Notes: generated by a model not told the origin, from the sequence alone. A stretch of 7,074 bases of DNA from Balneolaceae bacterium (GCA_007118525.1 SKRK01000275.1:1-7074), one strand, 5' to 3'; positions 1 through 6,346 are shown, numbered from the stretch's first letter. A program made the numbers and translations.

Positions 1-1
1 A

Positions 2-754
2 AAAAGCCGAAAAGATCTGGTTGAGGCTGCAAAAAGAAGTGATGTGGCACTTGGATTTGAAACTGCGACAGGCTTCAATCATGCCACTATTGCCCGGCGC
101 GCATCCTTTTCCTGGAAACTTGAAGTAACGGGAAGGCAGGCCCACTCATCCGGTATCTTCAGTGAGAGAACTGGAGCCGGTTCCGTTTATGAAACTGCGC
201 GTATTTTGAATCGCTTTTATGAAGAACTGAGGGAAGAGTACCTGACATACAATGTGGGGGTGATCATCGGAGGGACACAGGTGGATTATGATGAAGAGAA
301 TATCCGCGGAACAGTAAGCGGAAAAACCAATATTGTGCCACAGACCACCATCGCTCACGGCGGTATCCGGTTTCTGACACAGGAACAGGGTGAGCGTGCA
401 TTCCAAAGAATGAGAGAGATTGCGGCTGATAACCTGCCACAAACTTCTGCCAAACTAACCATTTCGGAAGAGGGCTATCCGCCCATGGAACCGACCGAAG
501 GCAATATGCAGCTCCTGGAGCTTTTAAGCGATTTGAGCGAAGATATGGGCCTGGGCAAAGTGGAACCCTTTGATCCCGGAAGGCGTGGTGCTGCCGATAT
601 TTCGTTTATTGCCAACTACGTGGATGGCCTCGACGGCCTGGGTGCAATGGGTAGCGGTGCACACGGCCCTAATGAGACTATGAACCTTGATACTTACAAA
701 GACCTTACAAAACGGGCTGCTCTGTTGATTTACAGACTCTCAATCAGTGACTGA
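2..754 (+). CDS. M20-family metallo-hydrolase (peptidase), 3' part only
   Basis: The frame is open to the left edge, so the start and the N-terminal catalytic half lie outside the window; the GTG at 44 is an internal Val codon. Seen: a Gly-Phe-Glu-Thr motif whose Glu (59-61) fits a zinc ligand of the M20 family, then the start of the dimerisation domain with GRQAHSSG. Its His (143-145) matches the His that reaches into the partner's active site. KTNIVPQ (Asn 329-331), the Arg of DPGRRGAAD (about 581-586) and GSGAHGPNE, whose His (662-664) is the C-terminal zinc ligand, follow in family order. The C-terminal half therefore looks intact. Known family role: zinc-dependent hydrolysis of peptide or amide bonds (carboxypeptidase G2-like); the substrate cannot be read from sequence. 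Relatives of this type are often secreted, but the signal region is not visible. It converges on the downstream oxidoreductase with a 60-bp gap. Confidence 0.9.
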   Translation, partial: KSRKDLVEAAKRSDVALGFETATGFNHATIARRASFSWKLEVTGRQAHSSGIFSERTGAGSVYETARILNRFYEELREEYLTYNVGVIIGGTQVDYDEENIRGTVSGKTNIVPQTTIAHGGIRFLTQEQGERAFQRMREIAADNLPQTSAKLTISEEGYPPMEPTEGNMQLLELLSDLSEDMGLGKVEPFDPGRRGAADISFIANYVDGLDGLGAMGSGAHGPNETMNLDTYKDLTKRAALLIYRLSISD

Positions 755-789
755 AAGATGAATGGTCCGTTTATGAGTTGTACCATACC

Positions 790-813
790 CATCCGGGTTA
801 CCATTACCGGATG
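790..813. terminator. Inverted repeat between two convergent stops, possible weak terminator
   Basis: CATCCGG (790-796) and CCGGATG (807-813) are perfect complements around a 10-nt loop, between the M20 stop (754) and the oxidoreductase stop (815-817 on the other strand). Neither side has a long T-run, although AAACCGGTTT, itself palindromic, follows on the + strand. The position suits a shared bidirectional terminator; the lack of a U-tract makes this uncertain. Confidence 0.35.
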
Positions 814-814
814 A

Positions 815-2173
815 TTAAACCGGTTTTAATCCGTCCAGCACAAAAGGCATCAGTTCCGAAACCGTAGGGTGCACCAGAACCACTTTCCGGTATTCGCGGC
901 AGGGAATTTCGCTGTGCATGATGGCGGCAAACATATTGATGATCTCATCTCCGCCGGGCCCCAGGATGGAAGCCCCCAGTACAAGGTCAGTATCGGCATC
1001 CACCAACAGCTTGGCAAATCCCCTGGTCTCCCCCATCTCTTTCGCACGGCTGATTTTGCTCATCGGCCGCGTGGCTTTTAAAAGATTGTATCCCTTCTCT
1101 ATCGCCTCTTTTTCAGTTAAACCCACCCTGCCCAGTGGCGGATCGGTAAACAGGGCGTAGATGGTTGTCCGCTGTGAAATCGCACGGTCTCCTCCGTACA
1201 GGTAATCAAGCACGATCTCTGCATCGTTTACGGAGGTGTGCGTAAATGCGCCTTCACCATTCACATCACCTACGGCAAACAGGCCATCTACCCCGGTCCT
1301 GCAGTAGTCGTCCACCTGAATAAATCCCCGCTTGTCCAGCTTCAGTCCTGCAGCTTTAGGATTGATGGTGTCGCTATTGGGCCGGCGGCCGGCTGCAACC
1401 AGCAGATGTGATCCCTTAATTTGGTCACCGGATTTCAGGGTAACTTCAATTCTCCCGGCTTCTCCTTTCACCTTATGCGCTTCTGAATTACAGTGAACTT
1501 TTACACCCTCCTCTTCCAGAAACTCCTGTATGGCTGCTGCCACGTCCTCATCTTCACCCGGCATGAGTTGACCTCCACGCTGAATAATCGTCACATCTGA
1601 ACCAAACCTGCGGTACACCTGGCTGAACTCCACGCCGATATAGCCGCCCCCGATGATGACCAGGTGCTTGGGCAGCTCTTTCAGGTCCAGAAGCCGGGCA
1701 CTGTCCATCCACGGCACGCTGTCCAGTCCATCTATCGGCGGAGCAGACGGCCTGGTTCCGGTATTGATGTAGATATTTTCTCCTTCAATCTTCTCAACAC
1801 CGGCCTGAATGGTTTTCGGCCCGGTAAACTCTCCCCACTCATTAATCAGAGTCACATTATCGGCCCCGTTCATCCACCCTTCGAGGCCCTCACTTGATCC
1901 ATTCCGAATCTCGTTCATTCTTTCGCGAACACGGTCATAATCAACGCTCACATCACCGGAAGAAAATCCGAAAAAATCACCTCTCCTTGCCTGATGAATA
2001 GCTCGCGCGCCGGCTACCATCGTTTTTGTGGGCGTGCAGCCGTAGTTCACACAGCTGCCTCCTACTTTATTCCCCTCGATAACGGCGATGGAGTCACCTG
2101 TGGAAATTAATTTCCCTAACAGAGTCCCCGTTGCCTGTCCTGTTCCCAAAATAATATGGTCGAATGTTTTCAT
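815..2173 (-). CDS. FAD-dependent pyridine nucleotide-disulfide oxidoreductase (MerA/RclA-like)
   Basis: A 452-residue class I flavin disulfide reductase. Seen in order: the N-terminal FAD motif GTGQATG (residues 10-16) with Glu33 ending the second strand; the redox pair Cys41/Cys46 in GGSCVNYGCTPTK; the NAD(P) motif GGGYIG (175-180); the second FAD motif AVGDV (300-304); and a C-terminal dimerisation domain with HPTVSE, whose His435 and Glu440 match the catalytic His-Glu pair of the other subunit. Known role: NAD(P)H reduces FAD and then the disulfide, which reduces a small substrate. There is no N-terminal heavy-metal domain and no C-terminal Cys-Cys pair, so mercuric reductase activity is unlikely despite the resemblance. 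Length agrees with the unnamed FAD-containing oxidoreductases related to MerA and RclA. Gln198-Arg199 stand where NADH-dependent enzymes usually carry an acid, which hints at NADPH. The ATG is preceded by AAAAGAG with almost no spacer. The true substrate is unknown. Confidence 0.93.
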   Translation of the reverse strand: MKTFDHIILGTGQATGTLLGKLISTGDSIAVIEGNKVGGSCVNYGCTPTKTMVAGARAIHQARRGDFFGFSSGDVSVDYDRVRERMNEIRNGSSEGLEGWMNGADNVTLINEWGEFTGPKTIQAGVEKIEGENIYINTGTRPSAPPIDGLDSVPWMDSARLLDLKELPKHLVIIGGGYIGVEFSQVYRRFGSDVTIIQRGGQLMPGEDEDVAAAIQEFLEEEGVKVHCNSEAHKVKGEAGRIEVTLKSGDQIKGSHLLVAAGRRPNSDTINPKAAGLKLDKRGFIQVDDYCRTGVDGLFAVGDVNGEGAFTHTSVNDAEIVLDYLYGGDRAISQRTTIYALFTDPPLGRVGLTEKEAIEKGYNLLKATRPMSKISRAKEMGETRGFAKLLVDADTDLVLGASILGPGGDEIINMFAAIMHSEIPCREYRKVVLVHPTVSELMPFVLDGLKPV

Positions 2174-2234
2174 CTCTTTTGCATTTGTTAAAGGCTGCTG
2201 TTTATGTCGTTATTTGTTTAGTGATCCGATCATT

Positions 2235-2263
2235 TAAACATAAATTAATCGTATCATTTGAAA
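2235..2263 (-). promoter_or_regulatory. Candidate Bacteroidota-type promoter for the oxidoreductase gene
   Basis: On the - strand, TATGTTTA (2242 down to 2235) matches the Bacteroidota -7 box TAnnTTTG at all but the last position. Seventeen bases upstream lies TTTC (2263-2260), one mismatch from the -33 box TTTG. Transcription would start near 2228, about 55 bases before the ATG. The spacer is AT-rich, so a chance match is possible, and it assumes a Bacteroidota-type sigma factor. Confidence 0.25.
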
Positions 2264-2350
2264 CTATTTGTTAATTATTACTCTTATTTAATTACTTTAT
2301 ATCAGGTAAAAGCGATCTTTTATCGGGTTTCTCAGTGAATTTAAGCTTAC

Positions 2351-3163
2351 ATGACCATGTCTTCCAGCACCTCTATTTCAATTGGAAAAATCTTCTTTCT
2401 GTTGCTGATTCCGGTACTTTTCTTTTTGTCATGCTCTATATTGAGTTCTGAGGAAGACCAAACTGCTGCCTGCATATTGCAAGAGATCAAATTTGATGAG
2501 TTTAACAGCCTGAAATTCCAAACTCTTTCGGGTGGCCGGATTTACAATATTTCCCAGACGTTTACTGACAATGATGAGGAGATAATTGTCGGCTCTTATC
2601 AATTCAGTTATTCCGAAAATTCAATAACAGTTGTGGATCAACGAACCACCTATGCTCTCTATCCTTATCTTAGGGTTGAACTGGAAGATGAAAACCCAAA
2701 ACAGATTATACGATACTATCATACAAGCGGAGTTTTGTTATTTCATGATTTTAGCTACCCTAAAGAGAACCTGATCCGGGTCGATTTAACCCGTGAAGCC
2801 AGCACAGGAGACATACTCTATGTTGGATACTCAAATTATCACCTCAATTCTGATGGAAACATCATGCGCAATGAACGTTTCAGGGCGGATAGCGAGGAAC
2901 CCTCCGGATTTCGAAAAACAGCAGACCGTGAGTTTACCTACGACAGTGCTGCCAGCCCATTTTTAAATCTCTATCTGCCCTTCTTTGCTGACTCGAATTT
3001 TCCCGGTGTAGAATTCTTTTCTGCCAATAACATCAAGTCGATTGCCGAAGATGATCGAACTTTTGAATTTCATTATCAGTACGGAGAAAACAATGAAATT
3101 ATTAACCAATCGCTTCCGTCGGGTCAATTAATTACATTTGATTATGCAAATTGTCCGGGATAA
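2351..3163 (+). CDS. Bacteroidota-style lipoprotein, function unknown
   Basis: A 270-residue protein with a lipoprotein signal: a short polar start with Lys13, a hydrophobic stretch (about 14-26) and a lipobox Phe-Leu-Ser-Cys placing the lipidated Cys at 28. The mature part is rich in beta-strand-like, aromatic-polar alternation. Near residues 196-210 it has a FTYDSAASPF segment, followed by an Asn-Asn-Ile segment and then FHYQYGENNEI. This order (Y-D-x-NPF, sNN, Y-x-Y-x-x-x-x-x-P) recalls the DUF4595 or YD-repeat-like lipoproteins common in Bacteroidota; that is recall of a pattern, not a search result. Only two other cysteines exist, Cys41 and Cys268, one at each end of the mature chain, so a disulfide closing the fold is possible. 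A second in-frame ATG (codon 3) is an equally good start, and no clear ribosome binding site chooses between them. It is probably anchored in the outer membrane. It stands alone, divergent from the oxidoreductase. Confidence 0.85.
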   Translation: MTMSSSTSISIGKIFFLLLIPVLFFLSCSILSSEEDQTAACILQEIKFDEFNSLKFQTLSGGRIYNISQTFTDNDEEIIVGSYQFSYSENSITVVDQRTTYALYPYLRVELEDENPKQIIRYYHTSGVLLFHDFSYPKENLIRVDLTREASTGDILYVGYSNYHLNSDGNIMRNERFRADSEEPSGFRKTADREFTYDSAASPFLNLYLPFFADSNFPGVEFFSANNIKSIAEDDRTFEFHYQYGENNEIINQSLPSGQLITFDYANCPG

Positions 3164-3323
3164 ATCTTGTATTTCAATTTTGGATTTATCTAATTCATAG
3201 TAGAGTTGTTACAACATTAAATTTTAGTGAACTTTTTGTAATACTCTGTTTTCACCATGAGATTTACTCAACGGCAATAAACTCTTCACTCTGCTTAAAT
3301 AATTCATCACAAAAGAATCAATT

Positions 3324-4100
3324 ATGGATTTAAAACTAACCGATCAGCGTTTCATTGTATGCGGGGCCAGCAGTGGTTTCGGTGAAGCCATTGCGCGTCA
3401 ACTCTTAACCGAGGGAGCCCGGGTGGTTTTGGTGGCCCGGCGGGGCGATCAGCTTCGTGAAAAGTTTGGTCACTTCTCCAAACAGACTGAGATTATTGAA
3501 GGCAGCTTCATATACAGCGAGACACTCGATAAAATTGAGAAAGCCGCAAAGAACGGTGATCTCCATGGTGTTCTGTTTAATGCAGGCGGACCGCCCACCG
3601 GCACTCCACTTCAAACCGACATGAAGGACTGGGACTCCTCCTGGCAGCTGGTGATGCGCTGGAAGATTGATCTCTCCCTTCGCCTTGCTCCACTATTTAA
3701 GGAGAAGGGGTACGGACGAATGCTCTACATCGAAAGCCAGTCTGTAAAGCAACCCCTGCCATCGCTCACGCTTAGCAATGCTTTTCGCGCCGGAGTAGTT
3801 GGGTTTGCCAAATCACTGGCACTTGAAGTGGCCAAAAGCGGGGTTACCGTTAACATACTTGCCCCCGGATCCCACGAAACACCTGCCATTGAGCGAATCA
3901 TCAAAAACAACAGCAGCATTAAGGGAATCAGTTACGATAAAGCAAAAGAGGAGATGGAAGCGAATATCCCTGTCGGAAGAATGGGCAAAGCTGAAGAACT
4001 TGCATCCCTGGCAGTTTGGCTGCTGTCGCCTCATAGTGGATATGTGACGGGGCAGACGGTAAGTCATGATGGTGGGGTGATTTCGGGGTTGTTTGGGTGA
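3324..4100 (+). CDS. SDR-family protein lacking the YxxxK active-site pair (BKR-like)
   Basis: A 258-residue Rossmann protein of normal SDR length. Seen: the cofactor loop CGASSGFG (residues 13-20), with Cys in place of the usual Thr; Ala-Arg-Arg (38-40) after the second strand, which favours NADP(H); Asn-Ala-Gly-Gly (86-89) in place of NNAG; and PGSHETP (181-187) at the PG turn. Ser138 sits at the catalytic Ser position, but SNAFR (151-155) occupies the YxxxK position, giving Ser for Tyr and Arg for Lys. The usual tetrad Asn also appears absent (Val110). The VKQPLPSLTLSNAFRAGVVG context is characteristic of a known subgroup described as 3-oxoacyl-ACP reductase-like with an imperfect tetrad. 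Annotation as FabG would overstate what is known; reductase activity is unproven. The upstream gap (3164-3323) shows no clear promoter or Shine-Dalgarno, and the ATG start gives the standard N-terminus. Its stop codon touches the repeat block that follows. Confidence 0.9.
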   Translation: MDLKLTDQRFIVCGASSGFGEAIARQLLTEGARVVLVARRGDQLREKFGHFSKQTEIIEGSFIYSETLDKIEKAAKNGDLHGVLFNAGGPPTGTPLQTDMKDWDSSWQLVMRWKIDLSLRLAPLFKEKGYGRMLYIESQSVKQPLPSLTLSNAFRAGVVGFAKSLALEVAKSGVTVNILAPGSHETPAIERIIKNNSSIKGISYDKAKEEMEANIPVGRMGKAEELASLAVWLLSPHSGYVTGQTVSHDGGVISGLFG

Positions 4101-4118
4101 CTCACGCGGACTCACCCC

Positions 4119-4134
4119 TCCGTCAGCTGACGGA
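4119..4134. repeat. 16-bp perfect palindrome
   Basis: TCCGTCAGCTGACGGA reads the same on both strands without any mismatch. It lies 19 bases after the SDR stop codon and next to further GC-rich stems. As RNA it would fold into a short tight hairpin; as DNA it could be a dimeric protein site, but no regulator gene is nearby. The most likely reading is one end of a dispersed palindromic repeat. Confidence 0.8.
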
Positions 4135-4160
4135 TCCCTGCGGGGCTCTCCCCCTCTCTT
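4132..4160 (+). repeat. 29-bp repeat module, copy 1
   Basis: This stretch, with core TGCGGGGCT followed by TCC and TCTCTT, matches 4300-4328 at 24 of 29 positions without gaps. It overlaps both the palindrome and the left arm of the long hairpin, so it is the better preserved copy. So close a match is not expected by chance in 7 kb. Confidence 0.75.
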
Positions 4161-4215
4161 CGGGTCGTTTTCTGCCAGCCTTTACGGCTGCCGAAACAAC
4201 CCGCAAAGAGGGGGA
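4149..4215. repeat. 67-nt long imperfect hairpin
   Basis: The left arm (4149-4170) and right arm (4194-4215) pair at 19 of 22 positions, with three isolated mismatches: 4158/4206, 4160/4204 and 4166/4198. The arms begin with a run of five C and end with a run of five G. The 23-nt apex holds its own stem, CAGCC (4176-4180) with GGCTG (4186-4190), around a TTTAC loop. No T-run follows on either strand, so it is not a textbook intrinsic terminator. The form fits a REP-like or MITE-like hairpin; an RNA stability or processing role for the two convergent transcripts is possible. Confidence 0.8.
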
Positions 4216-4299
4216 ACTTCGATACTACGTCACGATTGAATCATTGATTCCTAAGTGGAAAAATAGTTGTACTACGCAGAGTAAGAGACACTCTTGCAG

Positions 4300-4328
4300 G
4301 GATCTTTGCGGGGCTGTCCGCTTCTCTT
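4300..4328 (+). repeat. 29-bp repeat module, copy 2 (degenerate)
   Basis: Same orientation as copy 1, starting 168 bases downstream of it, with five substitutions. TCTTTGCGGG within it (4303-4312) is also the exact complement of CCCGCAAAGA (4200-4209) in the right arm of the long hairpin, so the module could form an alternative 10-bp stem there. The GC-rich flanking palindrome of copy 1 is missing, which suggests a truncated or decayed second insertion. Confidence 0.7.
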
Positions 4329-4390
4329 TTCATCGAATGTTTTTACGATAAATACAGATTTTCAGCGCTCATTTTTAAAGGCGTATCGAA

Positions 4391-4410
4391 ACTCAGCAAA
4401 ACTCAGCGAG
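4391..4410 (+). repeat. Tandem 10-mer (ACTCAGC units)
   Basis: ACTCAGCAAA is followed directly by ACTCAGCGAG, 8 of 10 positions alike. A similar 10-base period with ACTCAC units occurs at the other end of the block (4100-4119). The two may mark the limits of one element, or be unrelated short repeats. Confidence 0.45.
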
Positions 4411-4450
4411 AACCCGGTAAATTGTAAATTTCACAACGTAGAAGGATGGC

Positions 4451-6115
4451 TTAAAAATCCCAGCCTATCAATTGTTCAATTTGCTGCAGTGCTGGGGCGG
4501 TTTTCATCTCCAGTCGATGACCGGACGAACGCGACATGTATTGAATGGCCGGTTTAATCCATTTAAAATCACTGTTCTTCTTTTCTGCCTTTAATAGTGA
4601 CAATTGGTACAACCGGATCAGCTCTGCGAAACACTCTTTTGCCGTCGGCTCAATTACGTCAAGAGATTCTGCGTCAAATGAGGCAATCAGGGTCAAAACG
4701 TGATCTACTCTGTCGTTCATCTCAGAATCAGCATGTTTCCGGATTTGATCAGTCAATACTTCAAGGGCATCTGTTTTTTGAATGGCCCGCAGTATGTCGA
4801 GAACTATAATATTTCCGGAGCCCTCCCAGATAGGCAGCACATTGACATCTCTGAATAGTTTAGGCATTACAAAATCTTCGATATAGCCGTTTCCTCCCAT
4901 TAGTTCCATACACTCCCTTACAATGTAGACTGATTTTTCGGCCGTCCACCATTTGGCCATAGGTGTTAAAATGCGCAATAGTGTTTTCTCACGCTTATCA
5001 CCATTTTCTGTGGCGTCCATAGCTCTTATAGCGCGCCAAACCAGCAGGAATCCCGTAACGTGTAGCGTGCCCAACTCATAGAACTTTTCGCGGATAAGCG
5101 CATGTTCAGCAGCGGGTTTATTAAACGTAATTCTGTGATTCAGGTACTGCCAGGCTTCAATAATGGCCCGTCTCGATCCGGCAACTGCTGCAACTGAGTT
5201 ATAGAGACGCGACATGTTGATCATCTCCGCCATAATTTTAAACCCCTCTCCTTCGGCACCTATCCTCTTTCCGACGGTGTCCTTCAGAAGAACTTCAGCT
5301 GTTGCCATAGAGCGCACGCCCATCTTCTCCTTCAGCCGCACAATCTCCATCGGGTTTCGCTCTCCGTTTTCCAGAACTTTTTCGATCAGGAACAGGGATA
5401 GTCCCCGGGTACCCTCCTCCATCGCCCCCGTTCTGGCGAGTGCCAGAATTACATCGGCGTTGACGTTGCTGCAAAACCACTTTTCGCCGTTCAGTTTATA
5501 GATATTATCCCTTACCGGTGTCGCTACTGTACGGTTGGCTCCAACATCCGAACCTCCCGCCTTTTCGGTGAGGTACATCGCTCCCGTAAACAGATTTTCG
5601 CCAAGGCGGCTCGATAGTTTTGGGATCAGGCGTTTTCGATCCTCTTCGGACGCATGACGGTCTATCACATAGGCAACACCATCAGTCATACAGAGCGGAC
5701 AGTAGATTCCCAACTCACTCATGGCATATAGCTGGCCTGCGGCAAAACCCAACATGTGCCGGTCATTCGCAAACTTCCTGCGAAGTTCAGGATCATATTT
5801 TACATAAAACATCTCCGATTTTGCCGCAAAATCCATCATAATCCAGTACGAGGGATGGAATTGAATATAGTCCAGCGGATCACCATAGGGAGTTCGCTTA
5901 ATCAATTCGGGACCATATTTGTCCGCATCAAACGAAAGGGAATCCATCACCGTGGCAGCCTCACTTCCAAGCGCCTCCAGCTTTTTTCTCATATAATTCA
6001 TCGAGGCCGGCGCCAGATAGGTTTCGAGATACTCCTTTAAAATCCGGTCACTCTCAAAAAAATTAGAACTGAAAGCTGCCTCTTCTCTTAATACACGATT
6101 TCCTGAATATTTCAT
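4451..6115 (-). CDS. AidB-like acyl-CoA dehydrogenase
   Basis: A 554-residue flavoprotein of the large AidB-type acyl-CoA dehydrogenase branch. Typical short enzymes are near 380 residues; the excess is an N-terminal helical extension and a C-terminal domain (about 443-554). Seen: TEKAGGSDV (183-191) and NGEKWFCSN (209-217), the FAD and substrate-binding signatures; LKEKMGVRSM (261-270); MGGNGYIED (406-414); and PIWEGSGNI (428-436), where Glu431 is placed like the catalytic base that abstracts the alpha proton. Known chemistry: FAD-dependent alpha,beta-oxidation of an acyl-CoA thioester. E. coli AidB also binds DNA through a basic C-terminal domain. Here residues 444-554 carry 14 Lys/Arg against 18 Asp/Glu, so a DNA-protective role is not supported. 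The acyl chain cannot be inferred. The ATG at 6115 is fixed by a strong Shine-Dalgarno. It is apparently monocistronic, between the repeat block and a divergent lipoprotein gene. Confidence 0.93.
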   Translation of the reverse strand: MKYSGNRVLREEAAFSSNFFESDRILKEYLETYLAPASMNYMRKKLEALGSEAATVMDSLSFDADKYGPELIKRTPYGDPLDYIQFHPSYWIMMDFAAKSEMFYVKYDPELRRKFANDRHMLGFAAGQLYAMSELGIYCPLCMTDGVAYVIDRHASEEDRKRLIPKLSSRLGENLFTGAMYLTEKAGGSDVGANRTVATPVRDNIYKLNGEKWFCSNVNADVILALARTGAMEEGTRGLSLFLIEKVLENGERNPMEIVRLKEKMGVRSMATAEVLLKDTVGKRIGAEGEGFKIMAEMINMSRLYNSVAAVAGSRRAIIEAWQYLNHRITFNKPAAEHALIREKFYELGTLHVTGFLLVWRAIRAMDATENGDKREKTLLRILTPMAKWWTAEKSVYIVRECMELMGGNGYIEDFVMPKLFRDVNVLPIWEGSGNIIVLDILRAIQKTDALEVLTDQIRKHADSEMNDRVDHVLTLIASFDAESLDVIEPTAKECFAELIRLYQLSLLKAEKKNSDFKWIKPAIQYMSRSSGHRLEMKTAPALQQIEQLIGWDF

Positions 6116-6117
6116 AA

Positions 6118-6126
6118 CCCTCCTCT
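6118..6126 (-). promoter_or_regulatory. Strong Shine-Dalgarno of the acyl-CoA dehydrogenase gene
   Basis: On the - strand AGAGGAGGG ends two bases before the ATG (6115-6113), leaving AGGAGG three bases from the start codon. It is the only full Shine-Dalgarno in the window; the other starts have at most short A/G-rich stretches. It supports this start codon and suggests relatively strong translation. Confidence 0.65.
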
Positions 6127-6319
6127 GCTTAGACCTTTATTTAAAATTACAAGAATGAAAGCTGCTCGTCAAACTCTATAAGTTCGATCACTTCCGTAAT
6201 GGATAACCTGAAATTAAGCTTACATACATCTCAACTATTCGCATTAAACACGCTGCATTGCAACCTTTCGAAGTGATCATTAATCTTGGTTTCTTTTATT
6301 AAAAATTTGAAGTTCTCTG

Positions 6320-6346
6320 TTGGAATCAAAATTTATTATTTATAAT
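6320..6346 (+). promoter_or_regulatory. Candidate promoter for the Bor-like lipoprotein gene
   Basis: TATAAT at 6341-6346 is a perfect sigma-70 -10 box. TTGGAA at 6320-6325 is the closest -35 candidate, with a short 15-base spacer. The surroundings are AT-rich, so the match could be fortuitous. No Bacteroidota TAnnTTTG box stands out in its place. Confidence 0.3.

Larger units (their letters stand above)
4101..4450. repeat. Repeat-rich convergent intergenic block with no credible gene
   Basis: This 350-bp gap lies between the 3' ends of the SDR and acyl-CoA dehydrogenase genes. An open frame over 4097-4351 exists, but its product has no family likeness, is Cys- and Arg-rich and crosses the palindromes, so I reject it as a gene. 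The block instead holds nested structure: GGGTGA (4095-4100, including the SDR stop) pairing with TCACCC (4112-4117), a 16-bp palindrome, a small CCC-TGC-GGG hairpin (4136-4144), a long imperfect hairpin, two copies of a 29-bp module, AAGAG-ACA-CTCTT (4283-4295), GAATCA-T-TGATTC near 4238-4250, and a tandem 10-mer. Its layout suggests a decayed dispersed element of REP or MITE type sitting where neither flanking gene is harmed. It may also end transcription from both sides. Confidence 0.7.

Noticed and set aside
815..2173. Naming the oxidoreductase mercuric reductase (merA)
   Set aside because: It lacks the C-terminal Cys-Cys and the metal domain, and no mer genes are nearby; the resemblance is at superfamily level.
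3159..3190. GATAAATC / GATTTATC hairpin at the end of the lipoprotein gene as a terminator
   Set aside because: The stem is AT-rich with a 16-nt loop and no T-run follows, so it would be too weak; the match length is also near chance.
3151..3333. 60-codon open frame between the lipoprotein and SDR genes
   Set aside because: It overlaps both neighbours, has no start signal and its composition looks like translated AT-rich spacer.
4097..4351. 84-codon open frame overlapping the SDR stop
   Set aside because: It crosses the palindrome and hairpin, has an unnatural Cys/Arg-rich composition and no family likeness; it is a by-product of the GC-rich repeats.
2336..6225. Shared TTAAGCTTACAT at 2341-2352 and 6214-6225 (15 of 16 with flanks)
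   Set aside because: In 7 kb of AT-rich spacers a 12-base match is about what chance gives, and the positions relative to genes differ (start codon versus mid-spacer).
6186..6278. GATCACTTC and GAAGTGATC inverted repeat 75 bp apart
   Set aside because: A 9-bp match at this spacing is expected by chance a few times in a window of this size, and nothing else supports a regulator site.
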